Shown piece after piece: positions 7,569 to 13,898 of a DNA stretch of 14,417 nt; position 1 is the stretch's first letter, and each line of letters opens with the position of its first letter. The stretch covers positions 1-14,417 of the forward strand of contig JANPDA010000390.1 of NCBI GenBank assembly GCA_031431235.1, given 5' to 3'. Under the pieces are notes generated by a model. It worked only from the letters and a program-made list of their open reading frames with translations, ran no database searches and was not told where the DNA came from. Origin of the DNA: JANNSW01 sp031431235. Lineage in GTDB: Bacteria > Pseudomonadota > Alphaproteobacteria > Rhizobiales > Hyphomicrobiaceae. Position numbers and translations under genes: made by a program.

Positions 7569-8072
7569 ATGGCAGACCAGACCAATGGCGCAGCCGCCCC
7601 CACCGCTCCCCCTCCTGGCGACAAGACCTCGCAGTTCCGCGTCCTCGCCCAGTACATCAAAGACATGAGCTTCGAGAACCCGAACGCACCAGGTGCCCTT
7701 CAGACCTTGAACGAGCGCCCGAAGCTGAAAATCGATGCCAATGTCGCTGCCCGCAAAATGGGTGACAACGTCTATGAATCGGCGCTCACTTTCGAAGCGA
7801 GCTCGACTGGTCCAGGCGACGTGGCCCACTACCACATCGAGATCACCTATGCGGGCCTCTTCCGCATCGAGGGCGTTCCCGACAACGCGATCCAGCCGAT
7901 CTTGCTGATCAACTGCCCCACGCTGCTCTATCCGTTCATGCGCAGGCTCGTCGCCGACCTGACCCGCGAAGGCGGATACCCTCCGCTCCTGCTCGATCCG
8001 ATCGATTTCCATGGCCTCTATCTGCGCAATTCATCCAAGCTCGCGGGTCAGCCGCAAGCAGCCATTGCCTGA
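7569..8072 (+). CDS. secB: Protein-export chaperone SecB
   Basis: A 167-residue cytoplasmic chaperone that holds unfolded preproteins and hands them to SecA. It has an Ala/Pro-rich N-terminal tail of about 20 residues, then the SecB fold beginning with FRVLAQYIKDMSFENPNAP (FENPNA at 35-40). It continues through KLKIDANVAAR, the HIEITYAGLFRIEGV strand, LLINCPTLLYPFMRRLVADLTREGG and DPIDFHGLY near the end, all hallmarks of the family. GAGGA lies 8 bases before the ATG at 7569. The gene converges with dnaQ, only 20 bp apart, without a visible terminator between them. Confidence 0.96.
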   Translation: MADQTNGAAAPTAPPPGDKTSQFRVLAQYIKDMSFENPNAPGALQTLNERPKLKIDANVAARKMGDNVYESALTFEASSTGPGDVAHYHIEITYAGLFRIEGVPDNAIQPILLINCPTLLYPFMRRLVADLTREGGYPPLLLDPIDFHGLYLRNSSKLAGQPQAAIA

Positions 8073-8092
8073 AGCCAACCAGCGAGGGTGCC

Positions 8093-8794
8093 TCACGGCA
8101 GTTTCAGCCACAGCGCATCCTTGACGCTCGATGCCAGAAAGGCACGGTGCTCGGCGAGGTCCGCCTCGGTGAGGCGGGCTGCGAGCGGGCGAAGGCGCAC
8201 CGGCAGCTTCGCCGGTCCACCACCCGAGCGGGCCCGTGCAGCAGCAGCTGCCGCCTCGGCCGTCAGGTCGAGCTTGGCCTGCGAGCCGCCCGTCAGCTCC
8301 ACATAGACGAGCGCCAGCAGCTCGGAATCAACCAGCGCCCCGTGCTTGGTGCGATTGGTATTGTCGATGCCATAGCGCTTGCACAGGGCATCGAGGCTGC
8401 CGGGTCCGCCTGGAAACTTCCGGCGCGCGATCTGTAGCGTATCGACGACGCGGCTCATCTGGATCGCCGGCCGGCCGATCCGTTCGAGCTCGGCATTGAG
8501 AAAGCCGACATCGAAGGGCGCATTGTGGATGACGAGGGTCGAATCGCCGATGAAGGCGAGAAACCGGTCGGCAATGTCGGCAAACTTCGGCTTGCCCTTC
8601 AGCTTCGCAGTCGAGATGCCGTGGATCGCTTCGGCGTCCTTCGGCACCTCCCGCTCCGGATCGACCAGCTCGTGAAACGTTGCCCCGGTGGGAAACAAGC
8701 TATCCAGCTCGACACATCCCAGCTCGATCAGCCGGTCGCCCTTCTTGGGATCGAGCCCCGTGGTTTCCGTATCGAGCACGACTTCGCGCGCCAT
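8093..8794 (-). CDS. dnaQ: DNA polymerase III epsilon subunit (3'-5' proofreading exonuclease)
   Basis: A 233-residue DEDDh exonuclease. Exo I is DTETTG with Asp8 and Glu10, Exo II is HNAPFDVGF with Asp95, and Exo III epsilon has His151 and Asp156 in KHGALVDSEL. All five metal or general-base residues are present. After the nuclease domain, an Ala/Arg-rich stretch near 185-205 leads to the tail that in the family binds the polymerase alpha subunit. The ATG at 8794 has GGAGG 7 bases upstream; the longer open frame to 8965 only reads through the end of coaE in another frame. Last gene of the PPSRP-maf-aroE-coaE-dnaQ operon, 34 bp after coaE. Confidence 0.96.
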   Translation of the reverse strand: MAREVVLDTETTGLDPKKGDRLIELGCVELDSLFPTGATFHELVDPEREVPKDAEAIHGISTAKLKGKPKFADIADRFLAFIGDSTLVIHNAPFDVGFLNAELERIGRPAIQMSRVVDTLQIARRKFPGGPGSLDALCKRYGIDNTNRTKHGALVDSELLALVYVELTGGSQAKLDLTAEAAAAAARARSGGGPAKLPVRLRPLAARLTEADLAEHRAFLASSVKDALWLKLP

Positions 8795-8828
8795 CGGCGA
8801 TCCTCCGAGCAACTCGCCAAGGCCGGGT

Positions 8829-9440
8829 CTATAGCCAGCGCTCCAGCGCCCGGCCGACTCTTCCCCCGAGTGATTCGAGAATCTTATCGAGCTGCGCGTG
8901 GCTTTCCTCGACGCTCGCGCTCGTATCCACGACGAATTCTGCTCGCGCCCGCTTCTCACTGTCACTCATTTGTCGGGCGAGGATCTGGCGCAGCTTTTCC
9001 TCCGTCATGCCCGGCCGTGCCAGCACTCGCTCGCGCTGAACGGCGGCCGGCGCACTGACGACGATCACAGCATCGACCTTGCGGTCTCCACCCGTCTCGT
9101 ACAGGAGCGGAATCTCGAGCACGGCGATCGTGTGGCCCGCTGCGGCACAGTTCCTCAGAAACTCACGCTCGGCGCTCTGCACCAGCGGATGCACGATCGC
9201 CTCGAGCCGCCCGAACGAGCCCGGCTCCGCCATCAGCAGGCTCGCCAGCTTAGTCCGGTCGACCTTGCCTTTTCGCGTCGAGCCGGGAAAGGCGGCCTCG
9301 ATCAGTGGCACGGCTTCGCCGGCATAGAGCCGGTGAACCTCGGCATCCGCATCCAGCACCGCAACGCCCCGTGCCTTCAAATGGGCCGCGACTGTGCTCT
9401 TACCCATGCCGATCGATCCGGTGAGGCCGATGACGAGCAT
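8829..9440 (-). CDS. coaE: Dephospho-CoA kinase
   Basis: A 203-residue P-loop kinase that phosphorylates the ribose 3'-OH of dephospho-CoA, the last step of coenzyme A synthesis. The Walker A loop GSIGMGKST is at residues 8-16. Further family features are VLDADAEVHRLYAG (substrate aspartates), IVHPLVQSAEREFL, LEIPLLYETGGDRKVDAVIVVSA and the lid arginines in LARPGMTEEKLRQILARQM. The ATG at 9440 shares one base with the aroE stop (TAATG), so it is translationally coupled to aroE. Confidence 0.96.
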   Translation of the reverse strand: MLVIGLTGSIGMGKSTVAAHLKARGVAVLDADAEVHRLYAGEAVPLIEAAFPGSTRKGKVDRTKLASLLMAEPGSFGRLEAIVHPLVQSAEREFLRNCAAAGHTIAVLEIPLLYETGGDRKVDAVIVVSAPAAVQRERVLARPGMTEEKLRQILARQMSDSEKRARAEFVVDTSASVEESHAQLDKILESLGGRVGRALERWL

Positions 9441-10279
9441 TATCGAGCCCCGATGTTGGCAACGATCAGCGCGCGCAACTCGGCGGTGACCTCCGGCCGG
9501 ACGCCGAACCAGCGCTCGAAACCCGGCACGGCCTGGTGCAGCAGCATACCCAGACCATCGACCGTTCTGAGGCCGCGCGCCGTGGCCGCCTTCAGCAATC
9601 CGGTGCTGAGCGGTACATAGACGATGTCTGCGACGACGGCTTCGGACGGCAACGGCGAAAGATCGAGCTCGAGTCTGGGCTGACCGATCATGCCGAGTGT
9701 GGTCGAATTGACCAGCAGCCCAGCGTCTGTGAGTGCCGTGGCGACCTCCTGCCAGTCGAGCACGTCCACGCGCTTGCCGAATGGCCGCGCGAGCTCCTCT
9801 GCCCGCTCTCGGGTCCGGTTGACGAGCCTGATCCGGCCCACACCGGCTTGCAGCAGCCCGAGCACGATCGCCCGCGCCGCTCCCCCGGCTCCCAATACGA
9901 CCGCGGCCCGGTCGCGCTCGTCCCAGCCGGGCGCCGACAGCGTGAGATGCGTCATGAACCCATCCACATCGGTATTGGACGCCAGAACGCGATCACCTTC
10001 GACCCAAAGCGTATTGGCAGCACCCACCGCCCGCGCCACCTCGTCGGCTTCATCGGCGAGAGCGAGCGCCACCTCTTTGTGCGGGACGGTCACGTTGCAG
10101 CCGCACCAGCCACTCGCCGGCAAGCCCCTGATGAAGGCCCCGACCGCCTCGGGCGGCACGGCCTCTTTCACATAGCTGCCATCGATTCCATAACGCTGCA
10201 GCCAGTACCCGTGGATCAGCGGCGAGCGCGAATGCTCGATCGGCCAGCCGATCACACCTGCCTTGCGCATCGCGCTCAT
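9440..10279 (-). CDS. aroE: Shikimate dehydrogenase (NADP+)
   Basis: A 279-residue enzyme that reduces 3-dehydroshikimate to shikimate in the chorismate pathway. SRSP at 17-20 binds substrate, NVTVPHK carries catalytic Lys68, NTDVDG carries catalytic Asp104, and GAGGAAR at 130-136 is the NADP loop, followed by NRT of the phosphate-binding region. The ATG at 10279 overlaps the maf stop as ATGA; a second in-frame ATG three codons later is also possible. Its stop overlaps the coaE start by one base. Both junctions indicate translational coupling. Confidence 0.97.
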   Translation of the reverse strand: MSAMRKAGVIGWPIEHSRSPLIHGYWLQRYGIDGSYVKEAVPPEAVGAFIRGLPASGWCGCNVTVPHKEVALALADEADEVARAVGAANTLWVEGDRVLASNTDVDGFMTHLTLSAPGWDERDRAAVVLGAGGAARAIVLGLLQAGVGRIRLVNRTRERAEELARPFGKRVDVLDWQEVATALTDAGLLVNSTTLGMIGQPRLELDLSPLPSEAVVADIVYVPLSTGLLKAATARGLRTVDGLGMLLHQAVPGFERWFGVRPEVTAELRALIVANIGAR

Positions 10280-10896
10280 GTGCCGATCACACCTTCGCTC
10301 CTGAGGAAGGCGAGCAATGGCAGCAGTGGCAAACCGAGGATGGTGAAATAGTCGCCTTCGAGCCGCTCGAGCATCTGAATGCCGACGCCTTCGAGCTGAT
10401 AGGCCCCGACCGACTTCGTCGCGGCATCGCCAGCGTCCTTCAGATAGTCATCGATCCAGTTCTCCGAATAGCTTCGCATCTGCAGCACGGCCGTATCGAG
10501 CGCCGTCCACAGCACCAGGCCATCACGCGCGACAGCAACACCCGAATGCAGGCTGTGCTTGCGCCCGCGCAACCGCATCAGCACGTCTTTTGCCGCCGCC
10601 ACGTTCGCCGCCTTCGACAATGTCTCCCCTCCCAGCGCGAGCACCTGGTCGGCACCGACGACGAGACAACCCCGTTCCCACCGGCTGATCGATACGGCTT
10701 TCGCCTTTGCCAGCTCCATGGCGATCACGGCCGGCTCGTCGATCCCTTTTACCGCAAGCTCGGCGCGATAGGCCTTCTCGTCGAGGTTGGCCGCCGACAC
10801 GCGAACCCGCACCCCGGCATTCCCGAGCAGTTGGCGCCGGATCGAGCTCGCCGAGGCAAGCACTACCTCGCTGGCCGATCGCGTCACATCAGTCAT
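10276..10896 (-). CDS. maf: Maf family nucleotide pyrophosphatase
   Basis: A 206-residue Maf/YceF-type protein. The family hydrolyses non-standard or excess nucleoside triphosphates to monophosphates. VLASASSIRRQLL near the N-terminus holds the SxxR nucleotide-binding motif (Ser-Arg), followed by LAKAKA, VVGADQVLALGGE with the catalytic Asp, LRGRKHSLHSGVAV, and the C-terminal VGAYQLEGVGIQMLERLEGDYFTILGLPL. Which nucleotide this one prefers cannot be read from sequence. It overlaps the upstream PPSRP gene by 8 bp and the downstream aroE by 3 bp. Confidence 0.94.
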   Translation of the reverse strand: MTDVTRSASEVVLASASSIRRQLLGNAGVRVRVSAANLDEKAYRAELAVKGIDEPAVIAMELAKAKAVSISRWERGCLVVGADQVLALGGETLSKAANVAAAKDVLMRLRGRKHSLHSGVAVARDGLVLWTALDTAVLQMRSYSENWIDDYLKDAGDAATKSVGAYQLEGVGIQMLERLEGDYFTILGLPLLPLLAFLRSEGVIGT

Positions 10897-11758
10897 CGGG
10901 AGTCTCGACCTCGAGCACAGCCGCCGCCGGCCGGCCGCTCATGTGCGCCTCGCGCAGCTGCAGGATTTCCGCTGCCGTCTCCTCGATCGAGCGCCTCGTC
11001 ACATCGATCACTGGCCAGCCGTGCCGCTGGAAGATCTGGCGCGAATGCACGATCTCCTTGGCAATCAGGTCGCGATCGACGTAGTCGCCGAGCTCACGGT
11101 CGGCGAGGGTGAGAACCCGATTGCGCCTGATCTGCGACACCCGCTGAGCGCTGGCGACAAGCCCAACCACGAAAGCCTTCGTCGGCTCCGACAGTTCCGG
11201 CGCAATCGGAATTCCCGGCACCAGCGGCACGTTCGCGGTCTTGAACCCGCGGTTCGCCAGATAGATCGATGTCGGCGTCTTGGACGTCCGACTGATGCCA
11301 ACGATGATGATGTCGGCATCGTCGAGATCGGCCGGCAAGCGGCCATCGTCATGCACCATGGTGAAATTGAGCGCATCGATCCGACGGAAATATTCCGCAT
11401 CGAGCACATGCTGGCCGCCGACCGTCGGCGTCTGCGGTGCGCCGAGATAGGATTCGAGCACCTGCATGATCGGATTGAGCACCGGCACGCACGGCAGCTT
11501 CAGCTCCCCGCATCGCCGCTCCAGCAGCTCGCCCAATTGCCGGTTCACGATCGTGTAGAGCACGATCCCGGGCGACTGCTCGATATCGTGGATCACGCGC
11601 GTGATCTGGCGCTCGGTGCGCACCAGCGGATGCAGATGCTCTATCGCCCGGATCTGCTTGTACTGGACGGTCGCTGCCTTGGAGATGGCACGCAGCGTCT
11701 CGCCCGTCGAATCCGAGATCAGGTGCAGATGGTAGTAGCTTGCCGCCGACTTGGGCAT
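10889..11758 (-). CDS. PEP synthase regulatory protein / kinase-pyrophosphorylase (PPSRP, DUF299)
   Basis: A 289-residue protein of the PPSRP family. These are bifunctional enzymes that use ADP to phosphorylate, and phosphate to dephosphorylate, a threonine of PEP synthase or pyruvate phosphate dikinase. HLHLISDSTGET opens the protein, MVHDDG is near 135-139, and the P-loop-like GISRTSKTPTS spans 154-164, with NVPLVPGI after it. The ATG at 11758 fits the family N-terminus; the open frame continues 30 codons upstream into the candidate origin but looks non-coding. There is no Shine-Dalgarno sequence, and a DnaA-box-like TTATCAACA lies directly next to the start. This is the gene called RP001 in the Rickettsia origin region. 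First gene of the five-gene operon. Confidence 0.93.
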   Translation of the reverse strand: MPKSAASYYHLHLISDSTGETLRAISKAATVQYKQIRAIEHLHPLVRTERQITRVIHDIEQSPGIVLYTIVNRQLGELLERRCGELKLPCVPVLNPIMQVLESYLGAPQTPTVGGQHVLDAEYFRRIDALNFTMVHDDGRLPADLDDADIIIVGISRTSKTPTSIYLANRGFKTANVPLVPGIPIAPELSEPTKAFVVGLVASAQRVSQIRRNRVLTLADRELGDYVDRDLIAKEIVHSRQIFQRHGWPVIDVTRRSIEETAAEILQLREAHMSGRPAAAVLEVETPDD

Positions 11759-11759
11759 C

Positions 11760-11768
11760 TGTTGATAA
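11760..11768 (-). promoter_or_regulatory. DnaA-box-like site at the PPSRP start
   Basis: The minus strand reads TTATCAACA, one mismatch from TTATNCACA. It ends one base before the PPSRP ATG, so a bound protein could also block expression of that operon. Confidence 0.45.
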
Positions 11769-11798
11769 ATCCGGGAGAAAACACCTGCATGGGGATCG

Positions 11799-11821
11799 CA
11801 ACGACATTTTGCCGGTCGTTG
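11799..11821. repeat. Inverted repeat in the candidate origin
   Basis: CAACGAC (11799-11805) and GTCGTTG (11815-11821) are perfect inverted copies separated by 9 bases. The dyad lies between two DnaA-box-like sites. It could be a protein-binding site; it is not a known origin motif that I recognise. Confidence 0.5.
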
Positions 11822-11828
11822 TCCCTGC

Positions 11829-11837
11829 TCATCCACA
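11829..11837 (+). promoter_or_regulatory. DnaA-box-like site TCATCCACA
   Basis: One mismatch from TTATNCACA (second base C). A second TCCACA core follows at 11844-11849, 12 bp later, possibly a weaker neighbouring site. Confidence 0.5.
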
Positions 11838-12110
11838 TTTCCGTCCACAGCTTCACCCGCGGAGCATGGGAAATGCCACGAGATTCAATCCCCGTGGAAT
11901 ACGAGCTTGTGACGATCGACCCCCACGTTTGTCAACAGCCCGACCGGCCACGGGCCCACATCCCGCCGCTCTCATACCAGATTGATCGCAAGGCCCAATC
12001 GAAGGATTCGCCCCGGCGCAAGCGCTTTAGGCACCCAAAGTGCAGGGCTGCGGGCCGGCCCATGATCAATCCGTGGGTAAGCTGGTCACAGCCGAGGATC
12101 TCCGATATCC

Positions 12111-12160
12111 AACGCTTAATAAGAATCTTCAACAAGAAACTTAGAATCCCTTTCTTTTTT
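12111..12160. other. A+T-rich candidate DNA unwinding element
   Basis: 36 of these 50 bases are A or T (72%), in sharp contrast to the surrounding GC-rich DNA. It ends in a run of T and contains two GAATC sites (12123, 12144). It lies just before hemE. TAGAAT at 12142-12147 is a good -10 match and could also serve the hemE promoter, giving a leader of about 25 bases; no matching -35 is seen. Confidence 0.55.
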
Positions 12161-12179
12161 CCTGACGGCGAGGACAGTG

Positions 12180-13235
12180 GTGATAACTAAGCCATCCGAT
12201 GCGCTTCCCCCATCCCGGCTCGAGCGCGTGCTCGCTGGTGAAATCCTATCACCTCCCCCGGTTTGGCTGATGCGCCAGGCTGGCAGATATCTCCCCGAGT
12301 ACCGCGAGGTCCGTGCGCGCGCTGGCTCCTTCCTCGATCTCTGCTATGATCCAAAGCTCGCAGCCGAGGTGACACTGCAGCCGATCAACCGGTTCGGCTT
12401 CGATGCGGCGATCCTCTTCTCCGACATCCTGGTCGTTCCCCATGCCTTGGGCCAGGAGGTCGGCTTCACCGAGGGTGAGGGGCCTCGCCTCGATCCGATT
12501 GCAGGCGAGGCCGCTCTCGGCCGGCTCGACCTCTCGCAAGCCACCAAGCGCTACGAGCGCGTCTACGAGACCGTCGCCCGGGTCCGCTCGACGCTTCCCC
12601 GCGAGACGGCGCTGATCGGTTTCTGCGGAGCTCCCTGGACGGTTGCCACCTACATGGTCGCCGGCCGCGGATCGCCCGACCAGGCCGCCGCCAGGCTCTG
12701 GGCCTATCGCGATCCGGCAGGGTTCGCACGATTGATCGATCTGCTGGTCGAATCCTCGGTAGAATATCTCGCCGGCCAGGTCGCAGCCGGCGCCGGCGTG
12801 CTGCAGATCTTCGATAGCTGGGCTGGTAGCCTGCCCGATTCCGAGCTGGACCGCTGGGTGATCCGGCCAACCGTCGATCTCCTGGCGCGGCTCCGGTCAC
12901 GTGGTGTCACGGTGCCGGTGATCGGCTTTGCGCGTGGTGTCGGCGCGCGCGCCCCGAGCTATCTGGCCGCGACCGGTGTCGATGCGATCGGCTGCGACAC
13001 CGCCATGAGCCGCTCGACCATGCTGGAGCTCGCCCGCACGACGGCCGTTCAGGGCAATCTGGATCCGCTCGTGCTGGTGGCCGGCGGCGATCGACTCGAC
13101 CGCGATGTGCGATCATTGCTGGCGGCAATGACCGGCAAGCGACACGTCTTCAACCTCGGCCACGGCATCGTGCCCGAGACCCCGACCGAGCATGTCGCGC
13201 GCTTGGTCGCGCTCATTCGCGGCGAGAGGGTGTGA
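12180..13235 (+). CDS. hemE: Uroporphyrinogen decarboxylase
   Basis: A 351-residue enzyme that removes four carboxyl groups from uroporphyrinogen III to give coproporphyrinogen III in heme synthesis. VWLMRQAGRYLPEYR holds Arg32 and Arg36, and FSDILVVPHALG carries the catalytic aspartate. FCGAPWTVATYMVAGRGS, QIFDSWAG and the C-terminal FNLGHGIVPETPTEHV with its conserved His complete the family pattern. Two GTG codons stand in a row at 12177 and 12180. GAGGA (12170-12174) lies 5 bases from the second but only 2 from the first, so 12180 is preferred. It is directly followed by hemJ after a 2-base gap. Confidence 0.97.
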   Translation: MITKPSDALPPSRLERVLAGEILSPPPVWLMRQAGRYLPEYREVRARAGSFLDLCYDPKLAAEVTLQPINRFGFDAAILFSDILVVPHALGQEVGFTEGEGPRLDPIAGEAALGRLDLSQATKRYERVYETVARVRSTLPRETALIGFCGAPWTVATYMVAGRGSPDQAAARLWAYRDPAGFARLIDLLVESSVEYLAGQVAAGAGVLQIFDSWAGSLPDSELDRWVIRPTVDLLARLRSRGVTVPVIGFARGVGARAPSYLAATGVDAIGCDTAMSRSTMLELARTTAVQGNLDPLVLVAGGDRLDRDVRSLLAAMTGKRHVFNLGHGIVPETPTEHVARLVALIRGERV

Positions 13236-13237
13236 GC

Positions 13238-13660
13238 ATGGAGCTGTGGCTGAAGGCCCTGCATGTGATCGCGGTGATCGCCTGGATGGCGGGCCTGCTT
13301 TATCTGCCGCGCCTGTTCGTCTACCACGCTGCGGCGCCCGTGGGCTCGCCCCAGTCGGAGACTTTCAAGGTGATGGAGCGGCGCCTGTTGAAGGTGATCA
13401 TGAACCCGGCGATGCTCGCCGTTTGGATCCTCGGGCCCCTGCTCGCCTGGTTGCAGAGCCAATACCTCGAAGGCTGGTTCGTCGCGAAGATCGTGCTGGT
13501 GATGCTGCTCACCGGTTTCCACATCGCCCTCGCCGGCTGGCAACGGCAGTTCGCGGTCGACGCCAATGCCCACAGCGAACGGTTCTACCGGCTGATCAAC
13601 GAGGTACCAGCGTTGCTGATGGCGGGCATCGTCATTCTCGTTGTGGTCAAACCGTTCTGA
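13238..13660 (+). CDS. hemJ: Protoporphyrinogen IX oxidase HemJ
   Basis: A 140-residue inner-membrane protein that oxidises protoporphyrinogen IX to protoporphyrin IX, replacing HemG or HemY in many proteobacteria. The hallmark LWLKALHVIAVIAWMAGLLYLP is at the N-terminus with conserved His9. Four membrane helices can be seen, and the chain ends with INEVPALLMAGIVILVVVKPF, as usual. The ATG at 13238 has GAGAGGG 7 bases upstream inside the hemE end and follows the hemE stop by two bases, so hemE and hemJ are one transcript carrying two heme steps. Confidence 0.95.
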   Translation: MELWLKALHVIAVIAWMAGLLYLPRLFVYHAAAPVGSPQSETFKVMERRLLKVIMNPAMLAVWILGPLLAWLQSQYLEGWFVAKIVLVMLLTGFHIALAGWQRQFAVDANAHSERFYRLINEVPALLMAGIVILVVVKPF

Positions 13661-13685
13661 AAAACGATGGCGACTGCGGAATCCC

Positions 13686-13714
13686 TTTTCATGGTGACGG
13701 TTGTCTGCTATACG
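13686..13714 (+). promoter_or_regulatory. Candidate rho promoter
   Basis: TTTTCA (13686-13691) and TATACG (13709-13714) are separated by 17 bases. Each matches four of six consensus positions. It would give rho its own transcript with a leader of about 180 bases; readthrough from hemE-hemJ is also possible. Confidence 0.35.
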
Positions 13715-13750
13715 CGTCGTTGTAAGCGTTCCTTCCTCAGACGACAGGCC

Positions 13751-13783
13751 ATGCCCGTGCGACCAATCTACGGTCGCGGGTAA
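13751..13783 (+). CDS. Possible 10-codon leader peptide upstream of rho
   Basis: ATG at 13751 opens a frame reading MPVRPIYGRG and ends at TAA 13781-13783. Hairpin one lies inside it, so ribosome movement could change leader folding. The ribosome site is weak (AGG only 2 bases upstream), and a frame this short can occur by chance. E. coli rho has a leader frame (rhoL), but no similarity is claimed. Confidence 0.2.
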   Translation: MPVRPIYGRG

Positions 13784-13898
13784 AGAGCGGGCCGGATCAC
13801 TCCGCCATTGCGGCGACCATCCGGCAATTCATTCTCGCGGTTCCGCCCTGCAGCTGTCGACCCCCCCTCCGACTGCCCCCTCCCCTTTGGAGTACCCA

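Larger units (their letters stand above)
11759..12179. other. Candidate chromosomal replication origin (oriC)
   Basis: This 421-bp gap between the divergent PPSRP operon and hemE occupies the position known for the Caulobacter and Rickettsia origins (between hemE and RP001). Seen here are DnaA-box-like 9-mers at 11760-11768, 11829-11837, 11929-11937 and 12072-12080, with one to two mismatches to TTATNCACA. A second TCCACA core lies 12 bp after the one in the 11829 box. There is a 23-bp dyad at 11799-11821, a GGGCCGGCCC palindrome at 12052-12061, four GANTC sites (11882, 12005, 12123, 12144) and an A+T-rich segment at 12111-12160. No CtrA TTAA-N7-TTAA site was found. Genes on both sides near the gap are transcribed away from it, as expected at an origin. 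Position and features are seen; origin function is inferred. Confidence 0.7.
13661..13898 (+). promoter_or_regulatory. rho leader region: hairpins, upstream frame and C-rich tract
   Basis: The space before rho has visible order. A promoter candidate comes first (13686-13714). Hairpin one pairs GCGACC (13759-13764) with GGTCGC (13772-13777). Hairpin two pairs GCCGGAT (13791-13797) with ATCCGGC (13819-13825), with an inner CCGC/GCGG stem. Then 13857-13888 has 20 C and only 3 G in 32 bases. GGAG (13889-13892) is the ribosome site, and CTCC at 13880-13883 could pair with it. An unstructured C-rich RNA is what Rho binds, and rho is autoregulated in E. coli, so self-limiting attenuation is a reasonable inference. 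Confidence 0.45.

Noticed and set aside
7448..7666. 72-codon minus-strand frame between fxsA and secB
   Set aside because: It overlaps the secB start on the opposite strand, lacks a ribosome site and has no recognisable sequence.
11759..12179. CtrA sites (TTAA-N7-TTAA) in the origin candidate
   Set aside because: Only one TTAA half-site (12116-12119) was found and no partner at the right distance.
10787..12190. 467-codon plus-strand frame across PPSRP and the candidate origin
   Set aside because: Shadow of PPSRP and maf; the translation has no domain and ends inside the hemE start.
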